In this document: positions 38,084 through 46,970 of the stretch, in pieces
How positions within the stretch are numbered: position 1 is the first letter of the stretch
Layout: each line of letters begins with the position of its first letter
From: JAGRGG01 sp965217265
GTDB lineage: Bacteria > Pseudomonadota > Alphaproteobacteria > Geminicoccales > Geminicoccaceae
DNA length: 64,000 bases
Direction: 5' to 3'
Assembly: GCA_965217265.1 (NCBI GenBank)
Contig: CBDCHP010000018.1
Coordinates: 372,001-436,000 of the forward strand
Position numbers and translations under genes: made by a program
The notes under the pieces: generated by a model
The model's database searches: none
What the model saw: only the letters and a program-made list of their open reading frames with translations
What the model was told of the DNA's origin: nothing

Positions 38084-39053
38084 CGCCGAGCCCCCGGCCG
38101 GGGCGGGACGTTCGGCACCCGCGCGCCTGCGCGACTGGGCGCCCACGCGCCTGCGCGACTGGACGATCGACGAGACCTGGGCGATCGGCATCATCGATCG
38201 GCCGATCGCGAGCTTTCTCGACGACCCGGGGCTCGGCGACGCGCGCTGGATCGAGGCCCCGCGCGGGGCCTACTACGCCGACCCCTTCGGCGTGCCGGGC
38301 GCGGACTGCCTCTTCTGCGAGCGCCTCGACCACCGCGACGGAATCGGCCGCCTCGTCGCCCTGGACATCGGCCCCGAAGGCGGCGTCCGCGAGCGCCCGA
38401 CCGGCCTCTGCGTCGAAGGCCACGCCTCGTTCCCGTTCCTGATCGAGGACGGGGGCGCGCTCTTGTGCCTGCCCGAGACCGTGGCCGAGGGCCGCTTGAG
38501 CCTCTGGCGGCGGGGTGCTTGCGGCCGCTGGGGGCTCGATCGCGTCGTCGCGACGGACGTCGCCGCGATCGACCCGGTGCTGTTTCGCCACGGGGGTCTG
38601 TGCTGGCTCGCCTACACCGACGGCAGGATCGGCAGCGACGACAATCTGTGCCTGTTCCACGCGCCGGCCTTCGCCGGCCCCTGGACGCCGCACGCCTTGA
38701 ACCCGGTCGTGCGCGGCAAGGCCGGGGGCCGCAGCGCCGGCACGCCCTTCTGGGCCGGGGGCGCCCTGCACCGGCCGGCGCAGGACTGTACTAACGGCTA
38801 CGGCGGTGCCGTCATCGTCCACCGCGTCGAGCGCCTCGACCCGGACGGTTTTCACGAGACGCCGGCGGTGCGGGTCGCGCCGGGGCCGAAGGCGCGGTTT
38901 CCGGCCGGGGCGCACACGCTCAGCGCCTGGGGCGGGCGCACCCTGATCGACGCCAAGCGCCACGGCGTCGTCGCCGCCGGCCTGCGCCGCCGGGTCGTGG
39001 GCCGGGCGGGCCGCTGGATCGGGCGCGCGCGCGCCGGCGGGGGCGGGACGTGA
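38070..39053 (+). CDS. GINT1-N-like beta-propeller protein of the EPS locus
   Basis: A 327-residue protein resembling the N-terminal domain of plant glucosamine inositolphosphorylceramide transferase 1 and the GH43-like five-bladed propellers often encoded next to EPS formyl- or glycosyltransferases. Characteristic strings are GAYYADPFGVPG near residue 67, EGHASFPFLIEDGG, LPETVAEGRLSLW, and AGTPFWAGGALHRPAQDC then GYGGAVIVHRVERL. There is no signal peptide. The N-terminus has a duplicated RLRDW motif caused by a 17-bp direct repeat. Catalysis against sugar binding is not decided. It overlaps the ATPase gene by 14 nt. Confidence 0.7.
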   Translation: MTASSAEPPAGAGRSAPARLRDWAPTRLRDWTIDETWAIGIIDRPIASFLDDPGLGDARWIEAPRGAYYADPFGVPGADCLFCERLDHRDGIGRLVALDIGPEGGVRERPTGLCVEGHASFPFLIEDGGALLCLPETVAEGRLSLWRRGACGRWGLDRVVATDVAAIDPVLFRHGGLCWLAYTDGRIGSDDNLCLFHAPAFAGPWTPHALNPVVRGKAGGRSAGTPFWAGGALHRPAQDCTNGYGGAVIVHRVERLDPDGFHETPAVRVAPGPKARFPAGAHTLSAWGGRTLIDAKRHGVVAAGLRRRVVGRAGRWIGRARAGGGGT

Positions 39054-40207
39054 CGCGGGCGGTCTACCTCGTCACTCCCGGCGGGCGGCGCGGCCGGGGC
39101 GGCATCGGGCGCCTGGTCGACGTCACCCTCGATGCGTGGGGCGAGGCGTGGGACGGGGGGGAGGCGCCGCCCCTTCGGGTCGTCGACAGCTACGGCCCGG
39201 ACCGCAAGGGCCTGATGCCGTTCTACTTCCTCGCGGCCTGCGTTCGGCTAACCCTCGCCTGCGCCCTCGGCCGCGCCCTCATCGTGCACGTCAACATGGC
39301 CGAGCGCGGCAGCGTCTGGCGCAAGGGCCTCGTCGTCTGGATCGGGCGGGCGTGGCGCGTGCCGGTCGTGATCCACTGCCACGGCGCCGACTTCGCCGAC
39401 TACGTGCGGGCCCTGACGCCCCCCAAGCGGCGCCTCCTGCTCAAAACCCTGAACGCCGCCGCGCGCATCGTCGTCCTCGGCGGGCGCTGGCGCCGCTTCT
39501 TCACCGACGAGCTCGGCCTCGCCCCCGCCAGGATCGCGGTGCTGGCCAACGCCGTCCCCGATCCCCGGCGGGACGGCGCGCCCGTCGCCGCCGGGGCGAG
39601 AAGCGAGGCGAAGGGCGACGGCCCGCTGCGCGTCCTGTTCCTCGGGCGCTTGGGCGAGCGCAAGGGCGTGCCCGAACTCCTGCAGGCCCTGGCCTCGCCG
39701 ACGCTGCGCCGCGCGCCGTGGCGGGCGGTCCTCGCCGGCGATGGTGAGGTCGGCCGCTTTCGCACCGAGGCGGTCGTGCTCGGGCTCGACCACAAGGTGC
39801 GTTTGAGCGGCTGGGTCGACAAGGCGGGCGCGCAAGCACTCCTGGCCGACAGCGACGTCCTGGTCCTGCCCTCGCGCAACGAGGGCCTGCCGGTCGCGAT
39901 CCTGGAGGCGATGGCGCACGGGCTCGCCGTGGTCGCGAGCGACGTCGGCGCGATCCCCGACGTGATCGACGACGGCGACAACGGCCTTTTGGTGGCGCCG
40001 GGCGACGTCGCCGGCCTCACCGGGGCCCTTCGCCGCCTGATCGACGAGCCGGGCTTGGGACCCCGCATGGGTGCCCGCGGCCGGGCGCGGTTCGAGGCCG
40101 CCTACGCGATCGAGTGCCACGTCCGGGGCTTGGCCGCGATCTACGCCGACCTGCTCCGCGCGCGCCCCGGCGGGGCGGCGGCGGTCGAGAAGCTGCGGGC
40201 CGGCTAG
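39050..40207 (+). CDS. GT4-family glycosyltransferase B
   Basis: Retaining glycosyltransferase of the EPS pathway, 385 residues. The N-terminal part has TPGGRRGRGGIGRLVD and the acceptor-side motif VVIHCHGADFADYV. The donor domain has VLFLGRLGERKGVPELLQAL and SDVLVLPSRNEGLPVAILEA with the E-x7-E pair, then GLAVVASDVGAIPDVIDDGDNG. The GTG start overlaps the upstream stop (GTGA). The sugar specificity cannot be read from sequence. Confidence 0.92.
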   Translation: MTRAVYLVTPGGRRGRGGIGRLVDVTLDAWGEAWDGGEAPPLRVVDSYGPDRKGLMPFYFLAACVRLTLACALGRALIVHVNMAERGSVWRKGLVVWIGRAWRVPVVIHCHGADFADYVRALTPPKRRLLLKTLNAAARIVVLGGRWRRFFTDELGLAPARIAVLANAVPDPRRDGAPVAAGARSEAKGDGPLRVLFLGRLGERKGVPELLQALASPTLRRAPWRAVLAGDGEVGRFRTEAVVLGLDHKVRLSGWVDKAGAQALLADSDVLVLPSRNEGLPVAILEAMAHGLAVVASDVGAIPDVIDDGDNGLLVAPGDVAGLTGALRRLIDEPGLGPRMGARGRARFEAAYAIECHVRGLAAIYADLLRARPGGAAAVEKLRAG

Positions 40208-41659
40208 ATGCTGCTGCGCGGCATTCTCGGCTACATGCCGGCCAACCTCGTCCCGGCGCTGATCGCGGTCGCGACGATCACGATCTTCACGCGCCTTCTA
40301 TCCCCGGACGAATTCGGCCACTACGCCCTGGCGCAGGCCGTCGTCCTGTTCGGTCAGGCGGCCGCCTTTTATGCCCTGCAAGTCAGCATCACGCGCTTCT
40401 ACGAGCGCGCCGCCGCGGCCGGGGCGCTGGAGCGCCTGCTCGTCAACGCCTACGCCCTCTACCTGCTCTGCGCCCTGCTCGCGGTCGCGATCTTCGCCGC
40501 CTTCGTCGTCCTGCTCGATCCGGCACCCGAACTTGCAGGGATCTTATGGCCGGCCCTGCCGACGCTGCTCGCGCGCGGCCTCGTCTACCTCAACCTCGCG
40601 ACCCACCGCGGGGCGGGCCGCATCGGCCGCTACAACGCGGTCGAGGTCGGGCAGAGCCTGATCGCCTTTCTCGTCGCCTTGGGCCTCGTCTGGGGCCTCG
40701 GCGTCGGCGCCGCCGGGCTGATCTGGGGGCTGTTCGCCGGGGCGCTCGCCGTCCTCTTGCTCGACCTGCCGCTCCTTTGCCGCGCGATCGGCCGTCCCGA
40801 TCGCGCCGGCTTGTTGGAACTCGTCCGCTTCGGCTCGCCCTTGATGGGCGCGCACGGGCTCAACGCCGTCGTGCTCTACGCCGATCGGTTCTTCATCGAG
40901 CGGATTTTGGGCACCTTCGCGGTCGGGCTCTACGCCGCCGCGTTCGCCATCGTCGAGCGCGCGCTCAACCTCGTCTTCATGGCGGTGACGCTGGGCGCCT
41001 ACCCGCTCGTCATCAAGGCGCTCGAACGCGACGGCGTTGCGGCGGCGCGCGCCCAGCACGCCAGGAACTACGTCGCCCTCCTGGCGCTGGCCCTGCCCGC
41101 CGCCGCCGGGCTCTGCCTCGCGGCACCGCAGATCGCCGCCGTCCTCGTCGGCGAGGACTACCGCGAGGGCGTCGTCGCCCTGATCCCCTGGGTCGCCGCC
41201 CTGGCCTTCTTGCGCGGCATGGGGGCCCACTTTCTCGACCAGACCCTGCATTTGAGCCGTCGCACCGGGCTCTTCTTCTACACGCTGGGCTCGGCCGTCG
41301 TCCTCGTTCTGGTCCTCAACCCGCTGCTCTTGCCGCGCCTCGGCCTCGCGGGCGGACTCGTCGCCGCGATCGCCGCCCAGGGCGCGGCGCTCGTCGTCAC
41401 GGCCTACTTGGGCCGGCGCACGTTCGGCATCGACTGGCCGTTCACGGCGACGCTGCGGGTCGTGCTCGCGGTCCTGGGCATGGCCTTGGCCCTCACCGCC
41501 CTGCCCTTCCCGGCCACCGCGCTCGGCCTCGGCCTCGTCGTCGCGACGGGGGCCGCCGTCTACGCCGCCCTCGCCCTCGCCCTCGACGTCGCCGGCGCCA
41601 GGGCTTGGCTCCTCTCCCGCCGCGGGCCCTCCGGCCCGGCGCTGGAAACGCCGCCGTGA
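40208..41659 (+). CDS. Wzx-type oligosaccharide flippase
   Basis: MOP-superfamily membrane protein that moves the undecaprenyl-linked repeat unit across the inner membrane. The 483 residues form about twelve to fourteen hydrophobic helices. The N-terminus MLLRGILGYMPANLVPALIA followed by FTRLLSPDEFGHYALAQ is typical of flippases, as is FGSPLMGAHGLNAVVLYADR in the centre. It starts directly after the GT B stop and overlaps the next gene in a GTGA junction. With VpsF-like polymerase and Wzz-like protein it makes a Wzx/Wzy-type pathway. Confidence 0.92.
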   Translation: MLLRGILGYMPANLVPALIAVATITIFTRLLSPDEFGHYALAQAVVLFGQAAAFYALQVSITRFYERAAAAGALERLLVNAYALYLLCALLAVAIFAAFVVLLDPAPELAGILWPALPTLLARGLVYLNLATHRGAGRIGRYNAVEVGQSLIAFLVALGLVWGLGVGAAGLIWGLFAGALAVLLLDLPLLCRAIGRPDRAGLLELVRFGSPLMGAHGLNAVVLYADRFFIERILGTFAVGLYAAAFAIVERALNLVFMAVTLGAYPLVIKALERDGVAAARAQHARNYVALLALALPAAAGLCLAAPQIAAVLVGEDYREGVVALIPWVAALAFLRGMGAHFLDQTLHLSRRTGLFFYTLGSAVVLVLVLNPLLLPRLGLAGGLVAAIAAQGAALVVTAYLGRRTFGIDWPFTATLRVVLAVLGMALALTALPFPATALGLGLVVATGAAVYAALALALDVAGARAWLLSRRGPSGPALETPP

Positions 41660-42405
41660 ACCTCTTGCGCCCGCCGCCCGCCGAGGCGCGGGTGGTGCAG
41701 AGCCTGGCCCTCGTCGTCGATCGCGCGGTCGAGGCCCGTCTCGTCGCGCGGCTGGCGGCGGTGGAGCACCCGACCGTCGTCGCCTTCGTCAACGCGCACG
41801 GATTGAATCTCGGCCGTGCCGACCCAACTTTCGCTGAACGCTTGATCGCCGCCGACCTCTTGCTGCGCGACGGGATCGGCATGAGCCTTGCTCTCCGTTT
41901 CTTAGGCGGCCGACCCGGCTTGAACATGAACGGCACCGACTTGATCCCCAAGCTCGTCAGCGCCTTCGCCGGCCGCCGCGCGGCGATCGTCGGCACGGTC
42001 GAGCCCTGGCTGTCGCGCGCGGCGGCGCGGGTCGCCGATCTCGGCGTCGAGCCGGTCGTTCGCCTCGATGGCTACCTCCCCGACGCCGCCTACCTCGACA
42101 TCATCCCGCCCTTGGCACCCGACCTCGTCCTCCTCGGCATGGGCATGCCCAAGCAAGAGCGCGTGGCACTCGCCCTGCGCGCGGCGATGACCAACCCGGC
42201 CCTCATCGTCAACGGCGGCGCCTTCCTCGACTTTCTCGCCGGCCGCGTGCCGCGGGCGCCGGCGGCGCTGCGCCGCTTGGGGCTGGAGTGGGCGTTTCGC
42301 TTGGCGATCGAGCCCAGGCGCCTCGCCGGGCGCTACGTCGGCGGCATGGGACCCTTTGCATGGAACACGCTGCGTTTGCGGGCACGGGGAACGCGCTCGC
42401 CTTGA
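41656..42405 (+). CDS. WecB/TagA/CpsF-family (GT26) glycosyltransferase
   Basis: Inverting glycosyltransferase that usually adds the second sugar (such as ManNAc or ManNAcA) to a lipid-linked sugar. The 249-residue protein has the family signatures VAFVNAHGLNLGRADP, LLLRDGIGMSLALRFLGG, MNGTDLIP and VLLGMGMPKQE near residue 165, then NGGAFLDFLAG. GTG start in a GTGA overlap with the flippase gene. Confidence 0.93.
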   Translation: MNLLRPPPAEARVVQSLALVVDRAVEARLVARLAAVEHPTVVAFVNAHGLNLGRADPTFAERLIAADLLLRDGIGMSLALRFLGGRPGLNMNGTDLIPKLVSAFAGRRAAIVGTVEPWLSRAAARVADLGVEPVVRLDGYLPDAAYLDIIPPLAPDLVLLGMGMPKQERVALALRAAMTNPALIVNGGAFLDFLAGRVPRAPAALRRLGLEWAFRLAIEPRRLAGRYVGGMGPFAWNTLRLRARGTRSP

Positions 42406-43577
42406 AGCCCCGAGGCGGGGCGTCTTTCAAGCGACGCCTCGCCGTGTACCTGCCCAACCTCAGGGGCGGCGGGGTCGAGCGCATGCGCCTCAACCTCGCC
42501 CCGGCCCTGGAGGCGCGCGGCTTCGAGGTCGCGTTCGTCCTCGACCGCGCCGAGGGCGAACTGCTCGACGCCGTGCCGGCCTCGGTCGAGGTCACCGTCT
42601 TGGGCGCGCCGCGCACGCTGGCCGCCGCACCGCGCCTCGTCGCCTACCTGCGCCGCGAGCGCCCCGACGTCCTCCTGTCGGGCCTCGGTCACAACAACGT
42701 CGTCGCCCTCGCGGCCGGACGCCTGAGCGGCGCCTCGACCAGGATCGTCGTCTCGCAGCACAACTACCTCAGCCGCGAGGCGCGCGCGTTCAACGACCCG
42801 CGCTACCGCGTCCTGCCGCTCCTCTACCGCCTCGCCCTGCCGTCAGCCGACGGGGTCATCGCCGTCTCGCAGGGCGTCGCCGACGACATGGCCGCCGCCA
42901 CCGGCCTCAAGCGTTCGCGGATCAACGTCATCCACAACCCGGTCGTGACCGCCGACTTGGCGGCGCGCGCGGCCGCCCCCGTCGAGCACGCCCTGGCGAA
43001 GGCTTGGCTCGACGACGGCGCGCGCCCGGTCCTGGTCGCGGCCGGGCGCCTCGTCGCGCAGAAGGACTACCCGACCCTGCTGCGCGCGTTCGCGCGCTTG
43101 CGCGCCGCGCGCGCCTGCCGTCTCCTGATCCTCGGCGACGGCCCTCTGCTGGGCGAACTGAGGGCGCTCGCGGGGGCGCTCGGGGTCGAAGACGACGTCC
43201 TCTTCGCCGGCTTCGTCGCCAACCCCCACCCCTGCATCAAGCGGGCGGCCGTCCTGGTCTTGGCCTCGCGCTACGAGGGCTTCGGCAACGTGCTGGTCGA
43301 AGCCCTCGCCGCCGGCACGCCGGTGGTCAGCACCGACTGCCCGGCCGGCCCGGCGGAGATCCTGGAGGGGGGGCGCCTCGGCCGGCTGGTACCGGTCGGC
43401 GACGCCGGGGCGCTCGCCGACGCCGTCGCGGCGACGCTCGATCGTCCCCCGGACCGCGGGCATCTGTCCTCGGCCGCCAAGCGCTTCTCGGCCGCGGCCA
43501 TCGCCGATGCCTACGCCGCCCACCTCAACGCCGTCCTTGATGGCGTTCGAGCCGAAGAGGCGGTGGCGCGGGTCTGA
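42402..43577 (+). CDS. GT4-family glycosyltransferase C
   Basis: Retaining glycosyltransferase and last gene of the rightward EPS operon. From the TTG at 42402 (TTGA overlap) it is 391 residues; an ATG at 42360 would add 14 residues and a longer overlap. The acceptor domain starts RLAVYLPNLRGGGVERMRLN. The donor domain has VAAGRLVAQKDYPTLLRAFA and the E-x7-E segment SRYEGFGNVLVEALAAG. The segment from about 43265 to 43410 is almost identical in DNA to GT A, in inverted orientation 10 kb away. Confidence 0.9.
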   Translation: MKPRGGASFKRRLAVYLPNLRGGGVERMRLNLAPALEARGFEVAFVLDRAEGELLDAVPASVEVTVLGAPRTLAAAPRLVAYLRRERPDVLLSGLGHNNVVALAAGRLSGASTRIVVSQHNYLSREARAFNDPRYRVLPLLYRLALPSADGVIAVSQGVADDMAAATGLKRSRINVIHNPVVTADLAARAAAPVEHALAKAWLDDGARPVLVAAGRLVAQKDYPTLLRAFARLRAARACRLLILGDGPLLGELRALAGALGVEDDVLFAGFVANPHPCIKRAAVLVLASRYEGFGNVLVEALAAGTPVVSTDCPAGPAEILEGGRLGRLVPVGDAGALADAVAATLDRPPDRGHLSSAAKRFSAAAIADAYAAHLNAVLDGVRAEEAVARV

Positions 43578-43581
43578 CGGC

Positions 43582-43608
43582 GTCGCGGCGGCACGAACGC
43601 GCCGCGAC
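43582..43608. terminator. Hairpin between the EPS operon and the DUF4114 gene
   Basis: Perfect 9-bp stem GTCGCGGCG/CGCCGCGAC with a 9-nt loop in the 51-bp gap between convergent stops. No T-tract follows, so it may only stabilise 3' ends. Confidence 0.4.
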
Positions 43609-43628
43609 CGCCCCCCACCGTTGGTGTC

Positions 43629-46600
43629 TCACACCAGCGCGTCGTCCGACGGCACGCCGCGAAAGCCCGGGATCTCGATCTCCAAGACGAAGTCGTTGAA
43701 GTCGTCGTCCGGGTCGAACGGCTTGTCCTCGAAGGCGATCAAGAGGTTGCCGCGCTCCTCGCCGTAGCCCGAGAGCGTGCGGACCTCGCCTTTCGGGTTC
43801 GGCTCGACGCCCGGCGTGCCCGGCCGCGGGTCGGCGGCGAAGATCAGTTCGCCCTCGACCCTGGTCAGCCCGCCGCCGTCCTCCTGCGCGAACAGTTGCG
43901 GCCGCCGGTCGGCGATGCCGGCCAGGTTCCCGTCGCGGTCGAGCAGGACGAAGTCGTTGTCGCTCTCCAGCAGCCCGGCCGGGTTGAGGTCGGCGCCGTC
44001 GGCGACGACGAAGGGGTTGAAGCGCTGGCCCTCTTCGAAGAGGAACGTGAAGGCTTCGTTTCCCACGGCGGCGTCGGCGATGAAGGCGTCGATGTCCTCG
44101 AACAGCATCTTGGTCTCAACGATGCGGTCGTCCTCGTCGTAGACGACGTAGCCGAGCGCGTTGGCCTGCTCGGCCTCGGCCGAGAGCGGGAAGACGGACA
44201 CTTCAAGCGGGAAGGCGTCCGCGACCGGCGCCAGAAGTTCGAGCGGCACGCCGTTGATCCGGGCCGGATCGACCGAGACCTTCTCGGCGAGATCGGGCAA
44301 AGGCGGCAGGATGGGAATGCCGGGACCGCCGCCGACGCCGGCCTCGAAGGCGCCGACGTCCGGTGCATCGTCGCGGGCGAAGCCGCGCTGGTCGACGGGC
44401 GGGGCGTCGGCCGCGACGGCCGCGTCGATCGCCGGGTTGGTCGGCGACTGAAGGAGGGCCAGCGTCTCGGTCGGCCCGCCGTTGTCGGCGAGGTCGGGTT
44501 GGGGCTTGTAGCCAGCGCCATTAGGATTAATGCGGGCGAACACGTCCTCGATCGTCGAGCCGGTGGTATCGGTCGCCACTGTCCCCTCGACCGTCTCCTG
44601 GCTGAAGACGTTGCGGCCATTGGAAACGATCGCGCCGCCGACGTCGCGGATCTCACTGGGATTGCTGCGGCTGCCATTGCCCAGAACGATACTGTTCTCC
44701 AGGGTCAGGTCTGCGCCGGGTTCGACGAAGAGCGCGAAGGTGCGGGAACTGCCGTCCACTTCGAATATGTCAAACTTGTTGCCGGCGATGGTCGAGTTGG
44801 TGATCGTGCCCGTGCCGCCGTCTAGCAGCTCGACGCCGCTGTTCAGCCCGAAACCGCCGTCGTTATCGACAAAGTTGTTGGCGATCGTGCTGTTGACGAT
44901 CGTGAGATCGCCCCGGACTGTAACGAGACTGCCGTAGCGGCCGACATCGTTGTCGGCGATGAGAGACTGTTCGACGCGCAGGCTGCCGCTGACGCCGATC
45001 GTAACGCCATTGTAGGAGCCGTTGTCGGTAACTTGGCTGCGTAGCAAGGCAATGTTGCTGTCGCGCGCCGAAATGGCGAATTCGTTAGGCTCATAGTAGC
45101 CGTTGAGGCCGGAGATGAAGCTGTCGGTCAGCGTCACCGTGCTCGACCGTGCCCCGATGCCGGTGGCGCTGCCGAAGGCACCGATGTCCTCAAAGCCGCT
45201 GCGCGTTGCCGTGAGCGTGGCGTCGGCGGCGTAGACGCCTGTATCGCCGCCGGTGATAGTCAGATCTTCGAGCCTGAGCCTCGCCCCCTCGACGCGCAGC
45301 ACCTGAACGCCGCCGTCATACTCGTAGCCGCCGCCCACGTCGCGGTAGGGCTCGGTCGGGTCGCCGATGGTGATCCCGCCCGTGCCGCCGTCTAGAGGGT
45401 CACCGTCGATGGTGAGGTCGTCGGTGACGACGAGACCCTCATCCACGCCCGCCTCGCGGCCTTGCAAGGCGATGGTGGCGCCGCGCAGGCCGTCGGCGAA
45501 GGTGATCGTGTCGGCGCCGGGATTGGCGTTGGCCCGCAAGACCGCCTCGCGCAAGGACAGTTCGCCGTTGTCGACGACAGCGTCCTCCGTCGTGGTGACG
45601 GTGAAGCCCTCGGGATCGGGCGCTGTGACCAGCACCAGCACCTCGCCCTCGTCCACGGTACCGCCGCCGTCGCGCACGGTGTAGGCGAAGCGGTCCGTGC
45701 CGGCGAAGCCGGCGTCGGGCGTGTAGAGCAGCCGATCGTCGGCGGGATCGGTCGTGCCGCGGTCGTCGATGCTTGTGACACCGTTCCCGGCCGGTCCGGC
45801 GGCGACGAGCCGCAACCCGTCGTCGCCGAAATCGACGTCGTTGGCCAGCGCGTCGATGGCGACCGTGGCAGCGCCGGTCGTCGCCCGGTCCGGCACGGCC
45901 AGGACGTCTAGCCCAACATCGAATAGCCTTCGCCCACCGGCCACGTCGAGTTCGAGCGTGACCACCGGCGCGCCGTCAACCTCGCGGACCGCGACGGGAG
46001 AAGGGTTTTGCACCTGCCGGGCGTCCAAGAACAGCGGCCCCAGTTCGATCGAGGTCTCGCCGCCGTCGTCGAGATCGAACACGCTCAAGACCCGCCGCCC
46101 GCCGCCGCCCTCGACGCTCGTGCCTTGACTGCCCGCCGCGACGAAGCGGCCCGTGGAATCGATGGCGAGGCTGCCGCCCGACGTCTCCTCGGGCAGCTCG
46201 GCCTCGAACCGGAGCGCGCCGGTCGTCAGGTCGTACAAGCCGACCGTGTCGTACAGCTCGATCGTGTCGGACGGCTCCGCCGTGATCCCGAGCAACCCCG
46301 TACCGTCCGGGGTCAGTTGCAGGGTGCTGAGCACGTTCGGCAGGTCGACCGGCACCTCGCGCACCTGTTCGGCCGCGGCGTCGTAGATCAAGAACCGGGA
46401 TTTCTCGGCGCTATAGTCGGGGCTGATGAGTAAGACGCCGCCGTCGGCGGAGGCGTCGATGAGGCCGAGGCCGCGATCGCCGCCGTCGCCTACGTCGATG
46501 CCGGTCGCCGCGCCGGTGGCGAGGTCGATCACCTCGACATCGAAGGGCGGCGCTTCGGCGTTGCCTACCGGCACCACGCGGACGGCGACTTGATCCTCGC

Positions 46601-46805
46601 CCAGGAACTGCGGGGTGAAGTAGCGCGAGCCGGCGGGCGGGTCGAGCACCCGGACCACCGTGCCGTCCGACTCGACCACGGCCAGTTCGGGATCGAAGAA
46701 ACTGGGATTGGGAATATCGAATTCAGCTTCTAGGAGGAGCAAATTTCCGGATGATAATCCTTCGTAGTTGAATGAAGATGTACAAATCAACCTGGAGTCT
46801 CTCAA
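43629..46805 (-). CDS. Large CSLREA/beta-helix/DUF4114 protein, probably 5'-truncated
   Basis: Very large, acidic, probably extracellular protein of 1058 residues as read. The N-terminal 290 residues look like a WD-type propeller (FLIYDAAAEQVREVPVDLPN and similar). A cadherin-like repeat follows (FAGTDRFAYTVRDGGG), then a CSLREA motif (NGELSLREAVLRANANPGAD) near residue 415. Parallel beta-helix rungs run to a choice-of-anchor ending (NGGPTETLALL, APDVGAFEAG) near 830. A C-terminal DUF4114 domain has AFTFLFEEGQRFNPF and DDDFNDFVLEIE. No signal peptide or credible start exists: the first codon is a TTG without ribosome-binding site, and the open frame runs back through repeat copy E to the neighbour's stop. 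The 5' end has probably been lost. Confidence 0.7.
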   Translation of the reverse strand: MRDSRLICTSSFNYEGLSSGNLLLLEAEFDIPNPSFFDPELAVVESDGTVVRVLDPPAGSRYFTPQFLGEDQVAVRVVPVGNAEAPPFDVEVIDLATGAATGIDVGDGGDRGLGLIDASADGGVLLISPDYSAEKSRFLIYDAAAEQVREVPVDLPNVLSTLQLTPDGTGLLGITAEPSDTIELYDTVGLYDLTTGALRFEAELPEETSGGSLAIDSTGRFVAAGSQGTSVEGGGGRRVLSVFDLDDGGETSIELGPLFLDARQVQNPSPVAVREVDGAPVVTLELDVAGGRRLFDVGLDVLAVPDRATTGAATVAIDALANDVDFGDDGLRLVAAGPAGNGVTSIDDRGTTDPADDRLLYTPDAGFAGTDRFAYTVRDGGGTVDEGEVLVLVTAPDPEGFTVTTTEDAVVDNGELSLREAVLRANANPGADTITFADGLRGATIALQGREAGVDEGLVVTDDLTIDGDPLDGGTGGITIGDPTEPYRDVGGGYEYDGGVQVLRVEGARLRLEDLTITGGDTGVYAADATLTATRSGFEDIGAFGSATGIGARSSTVTLTDSFISGLNGYYEPNEFAISARDSNIALLRSQVTDNGSYNGVTIGVSGSLRVEQSLIADNDVGRYGSLVTVRGDLTIVNSTIANNFVDNDGGFGLNSGVELLDGGTGTITNSTIAGNKFDIFEVDGSSRTFALFVEPGADLTLENSIVLGNGSRSNPSEIRDVGGAIVSNGRNVFSQETVEGTVATDTTGSTIEDVFARINPNGAGYKPQPDLADNGGPTETLALLQSPTNPAIDAAVAADAPPVDQRGFARDDAPDVGAFEAGVGGGPGIPILPPLPDLAEKVSVDPARINGVPLELLAPVADAFPLEVSVFPLSAEAEQANALGYVVYDEDDRIVETKMLFEDIDAFIADAAVGNEAFTFLFEEGQRFNPFVVADGADLNPAGLLESDNDFVLLDRDGNLAGIADRRPQLFAQEDGGGLTRVEGELIFAADPRPGTPGVEPNPKGEVRTLSGYGEERGNLLIAFEDKPFDPDDDFNDFVLEIEIPGFRGVPSDDALV

Positions 46806-46831
46806 GAATGCGGCCCGCGCCGGGCGGTGGT

Positions 46832-46970
46832 GGAACGCTGCGCGGGGCTTCTTCTTCTCTTTTTTGCCTTTGTCCGAGTCTGGCCCTCGGCGCCGCGGCC
46901 AGCCCCCTGCGTTAACACTGGCAAAAAAGAAGAAAAAAGCCCGCCCGGCGAGGGCAACGCGAAGCGTTCA
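46832..46970. repeat. Inverted-repeat terminator-like element, copy E
   Basis: 139-bp copy between the DUF4174 stop and the start of the large beta-helix gene. The right end GCGAAGCGTTCA supplies, on the minus strand, the TGA stop of the DUF4174 gene. That arm holds GCCC-tcgcc-GGGC followed by GGGCTTTTTT, an intrinsic terminator. The central unit (CCGAGTCTGGCCCTCGG and GCGTTAACACTGGC) is in the opposite orientation to copies B and C. The left arm is shortened (GAACGCTGCGCGGGGC). Confidence 0.88.

Noticed and set aside
46832..46970. Repeat copy E as coding DNA
   Set aside because: The large minus-strand frame stays open through it, but the same sequence is found in other intergenic gaps and there is no start codon inside.
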